From positions 62,001 through 126,000 of the IMG/VR virus record IMGVR_UViG_3300022602_000031: a stretch of 64,000 nucleotides of DNA; one strand, 5' to 3'. Under the pieces are notes generated by a model. The model was not told the DNA's origin and ran no database searches. It saw only the letters and a list, made by a program, of their open reading frames with translations. Origin of the DNA: a virus. Within the stretch, counting starts at the first letter, position 1. Each line of letters opens with the position of its first letter. Shown here one piece after another: positions 34,350-42,459 of this stretch. The translations under genes and the position numbers were made by a program.

Positions 34350-35105
34350 ATGCCAGCATTAAGTACACTAGGCGGCGCAAGCGTAAAAGATTTTAGAAGA
34401 AATCAAACGCCTCCATCAAACGGATTATTTTTATTCTTAGATGCAAGTAATCTATCCAGCTACCCGGGTTCGGGTAGCGTGTGGTATGATCTTAGTGGTC
34501 GTCAAAATCACATGAATATTGTGTCTAGTGCCTGGGCTAGTGGTACACCGGCATATATGAATTTCAATGGTAGTTACGGGTGTGCTAAATCGGCATCGGG
34601 ATCAGACATACACATCAGTGGAAATATAACAGCCATTGTTTGGTGTATTCCACTAAACAGCACAGGCAATTGGCGTACACTATTTCGTGGACTATCTGGC
34701 AGTCAAAACCATCAGGTTATATTTCAAGCAGGCAGTTGGGCCGTTGGTATGTACGATAACGATCACGGCACAGGATTTAACAATTCAGGATATAGTCAAC
34801 AAAGTTTACCTGGCTATCCAAACAGTTGGGTAATGATGACCTGGCAGTTTTCTACTTCAAGTCCACAGTATCAACTAAGCATTAACGGCAGTCCTAGTAG
34901 TATTGTTGGTAGTATATCTAGTTCAAACGCCACGTTTAATGATGGTATATGTAGTCTTGGTGCTTACAATAACGGTGACTTTAACCCGGCCAATGCTAGC
35001 CAGTATTTTGGACTTATCAGTCAGTGCGCCATTTATCAACGCAATTTAAACAACGACGAAATATTACAATATTTTACGGCTACACGTGGTCGTTTTGGGG
35101 TATAG
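34350..35105 (+). CDS. LamG/concanavalin-like lectin-domain protein
   Basis: A 251-residue protein. After a 25-residue basic lead (VKDFRRNQTPPSNG), residues 27-250 read as a laminin-G-like jelly roll: LFLFLDASNLSSYPGSGSVW, YDLSGRQNHMNI, AYMNFNGSYG, ITAIVWCIPL, NHQVIFQAGSW, WVMMTWQFSTSSPQYQLSIN and CAIYQRNLNNDEILQYFTAT. These are the usual LamG-3 landmarks (D.SG..N, the strand W.h....Y.NG, then YnRaLs..Ei...). Such domains bind glycans at phage fibre tips. It follows the fibre genes directly (8 nt gap) and probably closes the appendage operon. Confidence 0.78.
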   Translation: MPALSTLGGASVKDFRRNQTPPSNGLFLFLDASNLSSYPGSGSVWYDLSGRQNHMNIVSSAWASGTPAYMNFNGSYGCAKSASGSDIHISGNITAIVWCIPLNSTGNWRTLFRGLSGSQNHQVIFQAGSWAVGMYDNDHGTGFNNSGYSQQSLPGYPNSWVMMTWQFSTSSPQYQLSINGSPSSIVGSISSSNATFNDGICSLGAYNNGDFNPANASQYFGLISQCAIYQRNLNNDEILQYFTATRGRFGV

Positions 35106-35111
35106 CATATT

Positions 35112-35852
35112 ATGCAACAATTAAGAAAAATATACCGCTCAAACTATGCCGGCGAACACATTGTTGGAAAACTCACGTTGTCCGATAATGCCTGGGATCC
35201 AAGCACAGAGTACATTCCTAATGCGGTGTTTAATACACACACAACTAGTCGGGCGGTTGTTATTGGCAACGGTGAAAGCCGTCAAGGATTTAATCTACAG
35301 CATATTGCCAATCACAAAGGCGGATTACTAGCAGCCGACAAATTACAAAGCTATGGATGTAATGCCTTGTACAGAGATTTTACACCAGATTTTTTAGTAG
35401 CAATTGGCGATACAATAGTTGACGAAATTGCTCAAAGTGAATATACCAAAGACAATATTTGTTACGCAACATCAGAATCTGTATTAAAGTATCCTGAACA
35501 ATTTTATCTGGTACCACAAAACCTACACTACGATGCCGGCGCATTGGCCGCTTACCTAGCCTGCTTTGATGGACATACTAAAGTCTTTTTACTTGGCTTT
35601 GACAACTATCCAGGTCCTGAAACAACAAATAACATTTACAAAGATACAAACGGTTATCCAGCCAACAATCACGTGTTAAATGGCGACTTCTTTACCAAGT
35701 CTTTAAATATGGTAATGACAACCTACAGTGATGTTGAATTTATAAGAGTGATGCCAAACACAGCCGCTTACATTCCCGACGGATGGAAAGGTATTACTAA
35801 TTTTAGACAAATTGACTATCGTGGATTTGTTACTGAATCAGACTTAGGTTAG
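35112..35852 (+). CDS. Unknown enzyme-like protein, possible DUF115/sugar-enzyme fold
   Basis: A 246-residue soluble protein, unlike its neighbours in composition: charged and Rossmann-like, with no low-complexity. RAVVIGNGESRQGFNLQHI at about residues 55-74 resembles the GNGPSL nucleotide-binding start of DUF115/MptE-like and some sialyltransferase-like proteins. FLVAIGDTIVDEI and HTKVFLLGFDNYPGP look like further alpha/beta strands with a Gly-Phe-Asp motif. It ends convergently with the Nudix gene, overlapping it by 4 nt. A role in modifying sugars on the fibres or host is possible but unproven. Confidence 0.6.
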   Translation: MQQLRKIYRSNYAGEHIVGKLTLSDNAWDPSTEYIPNAVFNTHTTSRAVVIGNGESRQGFNLQHIANHKGGLLAADKLQSYGCNALYRDFTPDFLVAIGDTIVDEIAQSEYTKDNICYATSESVLKYPEQFYLVPQNLHYDAGALAAYLACFDGHTKVFLLGFDNYPGPETTNNIYKDTNGYPANNHVLNGDFFTKSLNMVMTTYSDVEFIRVMPNTAAYIPDGWKGITNFRQIDYRGFVTESDLG

Positions 35853-36280
35853 TTTAGAATACTTTCTAAAGTCTTAATTTTCTTTTTAATAATATCAAAA
35901 TTAAAACTACGCCACAGCCCAGGATGTAGTGGCTTGGGATGATCCTGCATTTCTACCCAGCAATACCCTCGGTGTTCTTTGTTAAGAGTTGGCACAAACT
36001 CTGTATCAACGTTTACTAAAAATGTATAATAAACAAATTTATTATTGTCTGATGTAAATGTTTCTAAGGGAATAAATTTCTTCTTGGTATAATCAACACC
36101 AATTTCTTCTTGTATTTCTCTTACCAATGCCTGTATAACAGTTTCGTTGGATTCTATTTTTCCACCAACAATACCCCAAAAGCCTTGTTGGCGACTTTTG
36201 TTACGCAGTAAAAAAAGATAACGATTGGTAGACCTGGCGTAAATTAATGCGCCAACACCTTCGGTGTGTTTATCTGACAT
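35849..36280 (-). CDS. Nudix hydrolase
   Basis: Hydrolyses a nucleoside diphosphate linked to another moiety (substrate not readable here). The Nudix box is complete: GKIESNETVIQALVREIQEE followed by IGV, fitting G-x5-E-x7-REUxEExGU. The ATG at 36280 is preferred over the one 18 nt upstream because it forms a TAATG overlap with the stop of the gp15 gene, giving 143 residues, the usual size. It is the last gene of the gp14-gp15-Nudix minus-strand operon. T4 also carries a Nudix gene (nudE), but the context differs and orthology is not claimed. Confidence 0.88.
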   Translation of the reverse strand: MSDKHTEGVGALIYARSTNRYLFLLRNKSRQQGFWGIVGGKIESNETVIQALVREIQEEIGVDYTKKKFIPLETFTSDNNKFVYYTFLVNVDTEFVPTLNKEHRGYCWVEMQDHPKPLHPGLWRSFNFDIIKKKIKTLESILN

Positions 36281-37683
36281 TATAGAACCAAACTCCACTC
36301 TCCGGCTTTGTACAGGCCTTCATAGCTTCTAGTCCATTCACCTTCGTACCAACGATATTGTACTGGTGCTGGATTACCGGCTACAGTAGTTCTTAAATTT
36401 GAAACATACTGTATACCTGGATTACGTTGACTATCAAAACTCACAGTCCAATAACTGCCATTCCACTCAATGATATCATTGGCATTGGCTACTAACTGGG
36501 TTGATTCAGGACCTGCCCAGGCCGCGGCACTTTCGCTGTCAAAACTACCAATTGGATTTAGTATAAGGTAACGAGTATGTAATGCAGGGGTTAAGATATT
36601 ACTATCAACAGTAACAGTAAATGGATCAATGATAGCATTAACTGGTGGTAATGTATTGGCAGGCTTGGTAGCATCATCTACCGAGAATATAAGTTGACTA
36701 GGATCTACAGGATTCATTGCTACAGTACCAACTATCTCGTGACTACCACCTGGGTATGGAAATTGTAAACGAGCCTGACTGATACCGTTGACTATCTTTC
36801 CATACATATTAATTAACCCGTTCCAGTCGGCTTTTTCACCTACAACAACACCATCGTTGTCGTGAGCAGTATGAGTGTACAAAGTTAAAATATTAGGACC
36901 AGTGTAAACAACTTCGTAGCCCAACGGAGTAAAACGTTGTTGACTCATTAGGCCGTTAAGAACAGTAACAACACCCGAACTCAGATCTCCTTGTGCGTCG
37001 TATATGCTAGCGATAATTTCCGCAACTACTCCGCCTTTCTTGACCTTAGCAGGTAAGGTTAACCAAATTGGTAATTCAAAAGTTAAATTAGCAATATCAA
37101 TTTGTGTATCGTCGCCCATCATTGGTACGCTACGACTTGTATAAGAAACATCAGATAACTCTATAGCACTTAAACTGGTCCAATCAAGATAGTTGTCTGT
37201 GCTTTGTATTTCCAATGCCGGATTAAACAAAGGTAGTATTTGTTCAATAATTTGATGTTTTTGTTCAGTGTTGCTGGTCCAAATATCGGCTTTGAGTGTT
37301 AGCTTATACGGTGCTGGCATTAGGCGCTCTACAGTATAGATACCTTCTTGACTGCCAACATAACTCTGTGATACCGGGTCAAATGATTGTTCACGAACAC
37401 GTCTAGTATCTTCAAAGTAGGGATTTTGTAAACGATTACGATCATACGCTAATCCGCCAATGTAAACAGCAATAGCAGGAACAGCATTAAGAGTGTTCTC
37501 GCTATTACCTCGTAGGATCATTGCGGCCTGACGACTTTGATCACCATAGTAGACTGGAATAGTTTGTAGTGTCTGATTGCCTTGTTCGTCTTTGCCAAAT
37601 TCAACCTGAAAGTTAGATAGCATACGAATAAACTGTATTACAAATCGACGGATTTGTCCATCGTAGTTAAATTGTACTGGCAT
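36280..37683 (-). CDS. 15: Tail sheath stabiliser / tail completion protein, T4 gp15 type
   Basis: Caps the head-proximal end of the tail tube and sheath. The first 220 residues follow T4 gp15: FNYDGQIRRFVIQFIRMLSN, IPVYYGDQSRQAAMIL, LMPAPYKLTLKADIWTSNTE, QIIEQILPLFNPAL, then a strand with ANLTFELPIWLT. T4 gp15 has about 270 residues, so the 467-residue form here carries about 200 extra C-terminal residues, with repeated beta segments (SFDSESAAAWAGPE, WTVSFDSQRN). It touches both neighbours by one base: it starts at the gp14 stop and ends at the Nudix start. Confidence 0.85.
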   Translation of the reverse strand: MPVQFNYDGQIRRFVIQFIRMLSNFQVEFGKDEQGNQTLQTIPVYYGDQSRQAAMILRGNSENTLNAVPAIAVYIGGLAYDRNRLQNPYFEDTRRVREQSFDPVSQSYVGSQEGIYTVERLMPAPYKLTLKADIWTSNTEQKHQIIEQILPLFNPALEIQSTDNYLDWTSLSAIELSDVSYTSRSVPMMGDDTQIDIANLTFELPIWLTLPAKVKKGGVVAEIIASIYDAQGDLSSGVVTVLNGLMSQQRFTPLGYEVVYTGPNILTLYTHTAHDNDGVVVGEKADWNGLINMYGKIVNGISQARLQFPYPGGSHEIVGTVAMNPVDPSQLIFSVDDATKPANTLPPVNAIIDPFTVTVDSNILTPALHTRYLILNPIGSFDSESAAAWAGPESTQLVANANDIIEWNGSYWTVSFDSQRNPGIQYVSNLRTTVAGNPAPVQYRWYEGEWTRSYEGLYKAGEWSLVL

Positions 37684-38825
37684 TAGTTATCGGCCTTTGG
37701 TCTTAAAATTTTGCTTAGTGGTTGAGTAGTAGTATTATTTACATAACTCATGCGCTGTGTCAAAGTATCTGTTCCAGGTGTGATATTAGCACGTACACTA
37801 TCTTCAATCTTGATCCAGCTAGTACCGTTGAAACGGAATAGGCGATTTGGCAAATAGTCTAAACGCAAGAAATAATCTCCTATAGCAGGTTGAGCCGGGA
37901 ACGCTACGCCAGCACCAGTTACTAGGCCATTTGGCGCACGGCCATCGCCGGTTAAGTAACCTTGTACTTTACTTGTTGGGCTCACTGGAGTTGAGTCTGC
38001 AGTAATATTAGTATTGTCTGCTGTTATAGTAGTAGAACTATCATCAGGATAACTGCTATTGCCCCCAACTGGGCTACCATCGTTGTTGGTAGCTAAATCA
38101 TAAAATGGGCTTGTGTCGTAACCAGATTTAGGAACGTCAAGTTCGGCCTGAGCAACAATGGAATTGTTGATATTAATAAACTTATCGTAGGTACTTAAAA
38201 TTTGTCCAACTGGCGTATCTGTTCCGGGGCCAGCTTTGATGTTGTTGAGAATGTCTTTGTATTCTTGGCTATCTACCAATGGGTTGAGTTTAACACGCCA
38301 TAAATGTGGCCACCAGGTTGGACTAAAACCTTCTGACGCAAAACTAGCATCACCAACAACATAGTAACGTTTTAGTGCCGCTGGTAAGTCTCCGTCTAAA
38401 GCATCATAATCTTTTAGGTGCTGAAGTTCTAGTACATCGCCGGCTATTAACTTACGGCCAATGGTATCCACCATATCACGCAAATGGAACACCATGAAGA
38501 TTGTACCAGTTTGTAAGAATAAACCAAATTGACTTAAGTCAAAGTCTTGATCAGCACGTTGATAAATTCCACGCATTTTATAAACGTCTTGGCTGTACTT
38601 GCGGTCACGATTTTCTACCCATAGCAGGTCTTGAATGTTCTGCTCACTTTGATTTAAATAATCTGGACGGGTCGGGTCTGTGCTACCAGTTTGTTCTACT
38701 GGCCCAAGATACTTGTTTAATAGTACACCAGTACCGCCAATGGTAAACATTTCTGAAATTCTGCGATCAAAAAACTTATAATCATTTGAGTGTTGACCGT
38801 CTTTCCAAAGACTTAAACGTGGCAT
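37683..38825 (-). CDS. 14: Neck protein, T4 gp14 type
   Basis: Part of the head-tail connector. The start at 38825 (MPRLSLWKDGQHSNDYKFFD) is chosen because a late promoter (38853-38846) and TAGGAA lie just upstream of it on the minus strand; the longer frame from 38876 would cover the promoter. Characteristic segments are FDRRISEMFTIGGTGVLLNK, DLLWVENRDRKYSQDVYKMR, FGLFLQTGTIFMVF, LIAGDVLELQHLKDYD and GFSPTWWPHLWRVKLNPLVD. The strand order parallels T4 gp14 (about 256 residues). With 381 residues it is longer, with an acidic, Thr-rich C-terminus. Orthology rests on position next to gp15 and this pattern. Confidence 0.78.
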   Translation of the reverse strand: MPRLSLWKDGQHSNDYKFFDRRISEMFTIGGTGVLLNKYLGPVEQTGSTDPTRPDYLNQSEQNIQDLLWVENRDRKYSQDVYKMRGIYQRADQDFDLSQFGLFLQTGTIFMVFHLRDMVDTIGRKLIAGDVLELQHLKDYDALDGDLPAALKRYYVVGDASFASEGFSPTWWPHLWRVKLNPLVDSQEYKDILNNIKAGPGTDTPVGQILSTYDKFININNSIVAQAELDVPKSGYDTSPFYDLATNNDGSPVGGNSSYPDDSSTTITADNTNITADSTPVSPTSKVQGYLTGDGRAPNGLVTGAGVAFPAQPAIGDYFLRLDYLPNRLFRFNGTSWIKIEDSVRANITPGTDTLTQRMSYVNNTTTQPLSKILRPKADN

Positions 38826-38845
38826 AGCTATTCCTATTAGTCTAG

Positions 38846-38853
38846 TATTTATC
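38846..38853 (-). promoter_or_regulatory. T4-type late promoter GATAAATA (minus strand) for gp14-gp15-Nudix
   Basis: The plus strand reads TATTTATC, i.e. GATAAATA on the minus strand, 20 nt before the gp14 ATG. It decides the gp14 start. Confidence 0.75.
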
Positions 38854-38858
38854 CCCTG

Positions 38859-38887
38859 TTGACGGCTAATTCCCAAAATGTTATAAT
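38859..38887 (+). promoter_or_regulatory. Sigma70-type promoter TTGACG-17-TATAAT
   Basis: -35 TTGACG (38859-38864), 17-nt spacer, -10 TATAAT (38882-38887). The predicted +1 coincides with the A of the ATG at 38894. It faces right, back-to-back with the late promoter of gp14. Confidence 0.85.
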
Positions 38888-38893
38888 CATATT

Positions 38894-39136
38894 ATGAGCC
38901 AGAGAATTGACGAGCTATTCTTCAAAATTATTGCCTGTAAGCAAGAGCACCAACGCGATCTTAAGCGTATATGGCACAACTGTAAACGCACAGAAGATGA
39001 GATCAGCCGGGAAGATGTAGTTTGTCGCAGAAAAGGCAGAGATACTGCTCGTATGATAGAGCTTAAACAAGAGCTTGAAGAAGATGTAAACTTATTAGAG
39101 CAGTATTTGGTTTTTGCTACTTTGCTCAATGGTTGA
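38894..39136 (+). CDS. Small coiled-coil protein, probably early and leaderless
   Basis: An 80-residue, highly charged, mostly helical protein (FFKIIACKQEHQRDLKRIWH, RDTARMIELKQELEEDVNLL) of unknown function. There is no ribosome-binding site; the ATG lies 6 nt after a perfect -10 box, so the mRNA is predicted to start at the initiation codon. The consensus host-type promoter argues that it is a real gene, expressed early, and perhaps acts on host regulation or nucleic acids. No known family is recognised. Confidence 0.75.
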   Translation: MSQRIDELFFKIIACKQEHQRDLKRIWHNCKRTEDEISREDVVCRRKGRDTARMIELKQELEEDVNLLEQYLVFATLLNG

Positions 39137-39161
39137 CTAAATATTTCCAAAATGTTATAAT
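39133..39161 (+). promoter_or_regulatory. Sigma70-type promoter TTGACT-17-TATAAT
   Basis: -35 TTGACT (39133-39138), 17-nt spacer, -10 TATAAT (39156-39161), 5 nt before the ATG at 39167. The 15-mer CCAAAATGTTATAAT is identical to that of the promoter at 38859. Confidence 0.85.
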
Positions 39162-39166
39162 AGTTT

Positions 39167-39679
39167 ATGTTAATATTCTTGGACACCGAATTTACTGACT
39201 TTGCCGAATCCGAATGCGATTTAATATCCATTGGATTAGTCGACGAAAATGGTAGGGAATTCTACGCAGAAAGCACACAGTACAGACAAGAAGCCTGTTC
39301 AGATTTTGTTCGGGAAATAGTGCTACCATTATTGGGACGGCACCCAGATCGTGTAGTAGATAATTATTACGGTATTGCTATAAAACTTAACGAATGGTTA
39401 AAGTACTACCAAAGTACTATTGTTACCATATGTTTTGATTATAATACCGATTGGCATTTAATGTCCAAAATGTTATTATTACTACCTGAAGAAGAATTAT
39501 TTGTAAATATCCAGGCTACAAATATCTGGGGTGACCTAGATAAACAGGCCCTGGATTGGTTTTGGTTAGAGAAAGACACAATAGGTTGGCAACAGCATAT
39601 GGCATTGTATGATGCCCACGCCAATATGTTCGCATACAAACCTTTAGTAAGGGAAAGACACAATGAAACTCAACGGTAA
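39167..39679 (+). CDS. DEDDh 3'-5' exonuclease (Rv2179c-like)
   Basis: Predicted 3'-5' exonuclease on RNA or DNA with an RNase H/DnaQ fold. Motif I is FLDTEFTDF (Asp6, Glu8), motif II FDYNTDW (Asp91 or Asp95), motif III HMALYDAHAN (His144, Asp149), which fits HxALxDA exactly. The wording LDTEFTDF...LISIGLVDENGREFYAES is that of the small Rv2179c-like exoribonuclease family, and the 170-residue length fits. No ribosome-binding site precedes the ATG; a sigma70 -10 box ends 5 nt upstream. It overlaps the next gene by 17 nt. Confidence 0.88.
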   Translation: MLIFLDTEFTDFAESECDLISIGLVDENGREFYAESTQYRQEACSDFVREIVLPLLGRHPDRVVDNYYGIAIKLNEWLKYYQSTIVTICFDYNTDWHLMSKMLLLLPEEELFVNIQATNIWGDLDKQALDWFWLEKDTIGWQQHMALYDAHANMFAYKPLVRERHNETQR

Positions 39680-40832
39680 GACAGTAAAGGCTCGACATAA
39701 GGCACAACGTAATCCGGCACTACACGATGAAAAGTATACCGGTGGCGAACCAGTGTGGGACACTGAACGTGCCTTGGCAATGTCTAAAGAAGACTTTGAC
39801 CATCATATGCGTAAGAGTTTTTACTACTACAATTATTACTACAATCAAAAAGACTGTAAGAAGTATGTAGTTGAGTGGTTAAAGAAAACAGCCGAATTTA
39901 CCAAAGAGGAAATTAAAGCCTACGAGCGTAGTCCGGATCGTGCTACAGAAATGACAGTATGTAGTTTGATTATGGCACATCGTCAAGGTATGCCATTGTT
40001 GGCTGAACACATAGCCTACATTGATACTCAAATTGAGCGAGCCATTACACACGCCACGGACGAAGTAGTTGAAGTTGCGGTGGATGCCAAACCCAAGGCC
40101 TATGTACCTACCATACAAGATCGTCTAAATGAAAAGACCAGCGAAACCATTGGCGAACTTGAAGGACACTACGATCAGTTTATCACCGACAAGAAATATA
40201 CATTCAAACCCTACGACTTTTTAGTAGCTAATAACGTACCACAAAGTCAACTTGGCAAATACGAAGAACTATTCCAACGACGTTTTGTGGAACTAGCACA
40301 GGCCTTTAATAAAGAGGACGAGCAGGTAGCTGAAGGTTACAGCCATTACAAAACAGCCGACTTTAAACGTATTATGGGCTTTATCGATCAAATACTAAAT
40401 GACATTATGGCCTATCGTAATGTTAAAAAAGCCACTAAGAAAGTTCGTGCTCCACGTAGTGTCAGCAAAGAAAAAGTTGTTGCTAAACTAAAATTTGCCA
40501 AAGAAGACAAAACGCTTAAAATTGTAAGTATCAACCCAGCCGACATCATTGGCGCACAAGAGCTGTGGGTTTACAACACTAAAACACGCAAGTTGGGCAA
40601 GTACATAGCTGATAGCATACGTGGCCCACTGAATGTTAAAGGTACTACAATTACCGGTTTTGATGAGTTTAAATCAGTGACAAAAACCCTGCGTAAACCC
40701 GAGGAAAAACTCAAAGAATTTGCTAAGGCTACTAAAGTACAGCTACGCAAATTCTTAGAAGATATCAAAGCTACAGATACCAAACTTAATGGCCGCATAA
40801 ACGCAGAAACGGTGCTACTCCGAGTTCAGTAA
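39663..40832 (+). CDS. Unknown phage protein, basic and helical
   Basis: A 389-residue protein of mixed charge. Notable parts are a basic start (KTVKARHKAQRNPALHDEKY), YYYNYYYNQKDCKKYVVEWL at about residue 54, a helical middle (residues 90-260), and a C-terminal domain with KATKKVRAPRSVSKEKVVAK, ELWVYNTKTRKLGKYIA and GFDEFKSVTKTLRK. I do not recognise a named family, though the layout recalls proteins found beside gp13 in marine T4-like phages. It overlaps the exonuclease by 17 nt and precedes the late promoter of gp13. DNA or RNA contact is possible from the basic segments. Confidence 0.75.
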   Translation: MKLNGKTVKARHKAQRNPALHDEKYTGGEPVWDTERALAMSKEDFDHHMRKSFYYYNYYYNQKDCKKYVVEWLKKTAEFTKEEIKAYERSPDRATEMTVCSLIMAHRQGMPLLAEHIAYIDTQIERAITHATDEVVEVAVDAKPKAYVPTIQDRLNEKTSETIGELEGHYDQFITDKKYTFKPYDFLVANNVPQSQLGKYEELFQRRFVELAQAFNKEDEQVAEGYSHYKTADFKRIMGFIDQILNDIMAYRNVKKATKKVRAPRSVSKEKVVAKLKFAKEDKTLKIVSINPADIIGAQELWVYNTKTRKLGKYIADSIRGPLNVKGTTITGFDEFKSVTKTLRKPEEKLKEFAKATKVQLRKFLEDIKATDTKLNGRINAETVLLRVQ

Positions 40833-40838
40833 TAAATA
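40831..40838 (+). promoter_or_regulatory. T4-type late promoter AATAAATA
   Basis: AATAAATA overlaps the stop of the preceding gene and lies 22 nt before the gp13 ATG, with CGGAGTAAAG between. Confidence 0.65.
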
Positions 40839-40860
40839 CTGTATAACGGAGTAAAGCACA

Positions 40861-41808
40861 ATGACACCATTTACCGGTAATGTAGTAGAAGATCCCGGAT
40901 TCACAGCAAATCTAAACGTACAGACTAAAAGCCTGTACGACCCTACAACAGGATCCGGCCCCGGACACATCGAGTTTAATGGTACGCCTGACGTATATAC
41001 TCCTGGCAACACTGATCCAAATTGGCAGTACGGTGATACCACTAATAGCCTACGTGCCGCAATAACAGATTACATTCGTATGCGTTTGGCCGATGGCATT
41101 GTTGACGTTGAGCTAGACAAAGAACACTACGAAATGGGTATTAATCAGGCCCTGATTAGATATCGCCAACGTGCTCAAAATTCTACAGAAGAAAGTTATG
41201 TAAGTATGACTTTGCTTCCTGAAACACAAGAATACATACTACCAAAAGAAATTATGCAAGTGCGCCAAATCTTCCGCCGCGGTATTGGTAGCGTAACAGG
41301 TACTGGTAGCCAGTTTGAACCATTTAGTTCAGGCTATCTAAACACTTATATGTTGGTAGCCGGACGTGTTGGCGGATTAACTAACTACGAACTATTTGTT
41401 GACTATCAAAAACTAGCAATGAAGATGTTTGGTGGACACATTAATTTTACCTTTAATCCGATTACTAAAAAGTTAACATTGGTTCGTAAAATGCCTTGGC
41501 AAGGCGCCAACCCAGATCAAACACAAATGGAAAATGTTTTACTTTGGGTATTCAATCAAAAACCGGACCAAATGTTGTTTAACGACCCCTACATTTATCC
41601 TTGGATCCAAGAGTATGCCTACAACTTCTGTAAAATGATCCTAGGTGAAGCTCGCGAAAAGTTTGGCCAAATTGCTGGACCACAAGGTGGTACTACACTA
41701 AATGGTGCTACCCTAAAAGGCGAAGCCAAAGAGGGTATGGAAAAGCTCGAAGAAGAACTCAAACAATATGTGGACAACAGTCAGCCCTTAACTTGGTTAA
41801 TGGGATAA
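40861..41808 (+). CDS. 13: Neck protein, T4 gp13 type
   Basis: Connector protein that joins the filled head to the tail with gp14. The 315 residues match the length of T4 gp13 (309). Signatures are DYIRMRLADGIVDVELDKEH near residue 67, then ALIRYRQRAQNSTEESYV, LLPETQEYILPKEIMQVRQI, and a C-terminal block YIYPWIQEYAYNFCKMILGE ... GTTLNGATLKGEAKEGMEKL with a final LTWLMG. It has its own late promoter. Separated here from gp14 and gp15 by an early region on the opposite strand, unlike T4. Confidence 0.88.
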   Translation: MTPFTGNVVEDPGFTANLNVQTKSLYDPTTGSGPGHIEFNGTPDVYTPGNTDPNWQYGDTTNSLRAAITDYIRMRLADGIVDVELDKEHYEMGINQALIRYRQRAQNSTEESYVSMTLLPETQEYILPKEIMQVRQIFRRGIGSVTGTGSQFEPFSSGYLNTYMLVAGRVGGLTNYELFVDYQKLAMKMFGGHINFTFNPITKKLTLVRKMPWQGANPDQTQMENVLLWVFNQKPDQMLFNDPYIYPWIQEYAYNFCKMILGEAREKFGQIAGPQGGTTLNGATLKGEAKEGMEKLEEELKQYVDNSQPLTWLMG

Positions 41809-41812
41809 TATC

Positions 41813-42430
41813 GTGCGTATTGACGAAGTGTTGGGATTACCAGTTCCAGGAAAAACAACATCAATCAGAATTACTCCACCATTAGAAAGACCACAGGCTC
41901 ATAAACTTTTAAGTTTGGCAGATGTTTGTCCTAGCCAAAATAATCCTGAGTATGTTACAATAAGTTGGAAACAGACAGCTAAATCAGTATTACAACAAAA
42001 AGGATTGTATATTTGGACTCATCCAACGTTTGGTATTTTTTATGTAGGTATTGCTCGGGCAGATAATTTAGGGCAAAGATGGGATGCACATACTCAGAAA
42101 TTATTAAATCGTGCTAAAGTTTACTATCCCAAAAGATGGAAAGAATTTGCTCAGATTTTTTTAGCACAAGGTGTTAGTGCGTTAGACAGCAGTCAGGTTG
42201 CTAAAGATTTAGAAGGAATTAAAATTTATTTTTATCCAATTAACAAACCTGGAAATATTACCGATAAAGACTATGCTCGTGCTATTGAAGATTTGGAAAC
42301 ACGTATAGAAGCCAGATGGAACCCCAGGGCGCAAGGAAAATATAATCCAAATTTCCCAACTGTAACAAAAAATACCGACAACACAATTCCACGAGATCCC
42401 CGCGGAATGGTAAACCTTAAAAAGAAATAG
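41813..42430 (+). CDS. GIY-YIG nuclease-like protein, GTG start
   Basis: A 205-residue protein. GTG 41813-41815, 4 nt past the gp13 stop, keeps the reading frame start RIDEVLGLPVPGKTT. Residues 63-90 hold a GIY-YIG-type core as GLYIWTHPTFGIFYVGIA (GLY and YVG), followed by RWDAH with the usual Arg, and a late Glu in LETRIEARWNP. Codons look more AT-rich than in gp13. The family includes phage homing endonucleases and repair-type nucleases; no intron or DNA-binding tail (NUMOD) is evident. A terminator follows 29 nt downstream. Confidence 0.72.
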   Translation: MRIDEVLGLPVPGKTTSIRITPPLERPQAHKLLSLADVCPSQNNPEYVTISWKQTAKSVLQQKGLYIWTHPTFGIFYVGIARADNLGQRWDAHTQKLLNRAKVYYPKRWKEFAQIFLAQGVSALDSSQVAKDLEGIKIYFYPINKPGNITDKDYARAIEDLETRIEARWNPRAQGKYNPNFPTVTKNTDNTIPRDPRGMVNLKKK

Positions 42431-42459
42431 TTGACAAATACCAAAAAGTATGTAAAAAT
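42431..42459 (+). promoter_or_regulatory. Probable sigma70-type promoter for gene 1
   Basis: Perfect -35 TTGACA (42431-42436) with an extended -10-like TGTAAAAAT at 42451-42459 (spacing about 16). The predicted start near 42465 lies within the following hairpin. Confidence 0.55.

Noticed and set aside
38826-38876. 17 extra N-terminal residues for gp14 (start at 38876)
   Set aside because: They would cover the late promoter at 38853-38846 and the ribosome-binding site. The start at 38825 gives a sensible leader.
39131-39138. Rho-independent terminator after the 80-residue gene
   Set aside because: No stem was found. The sequence is explained by the -35 box of the next promoter.
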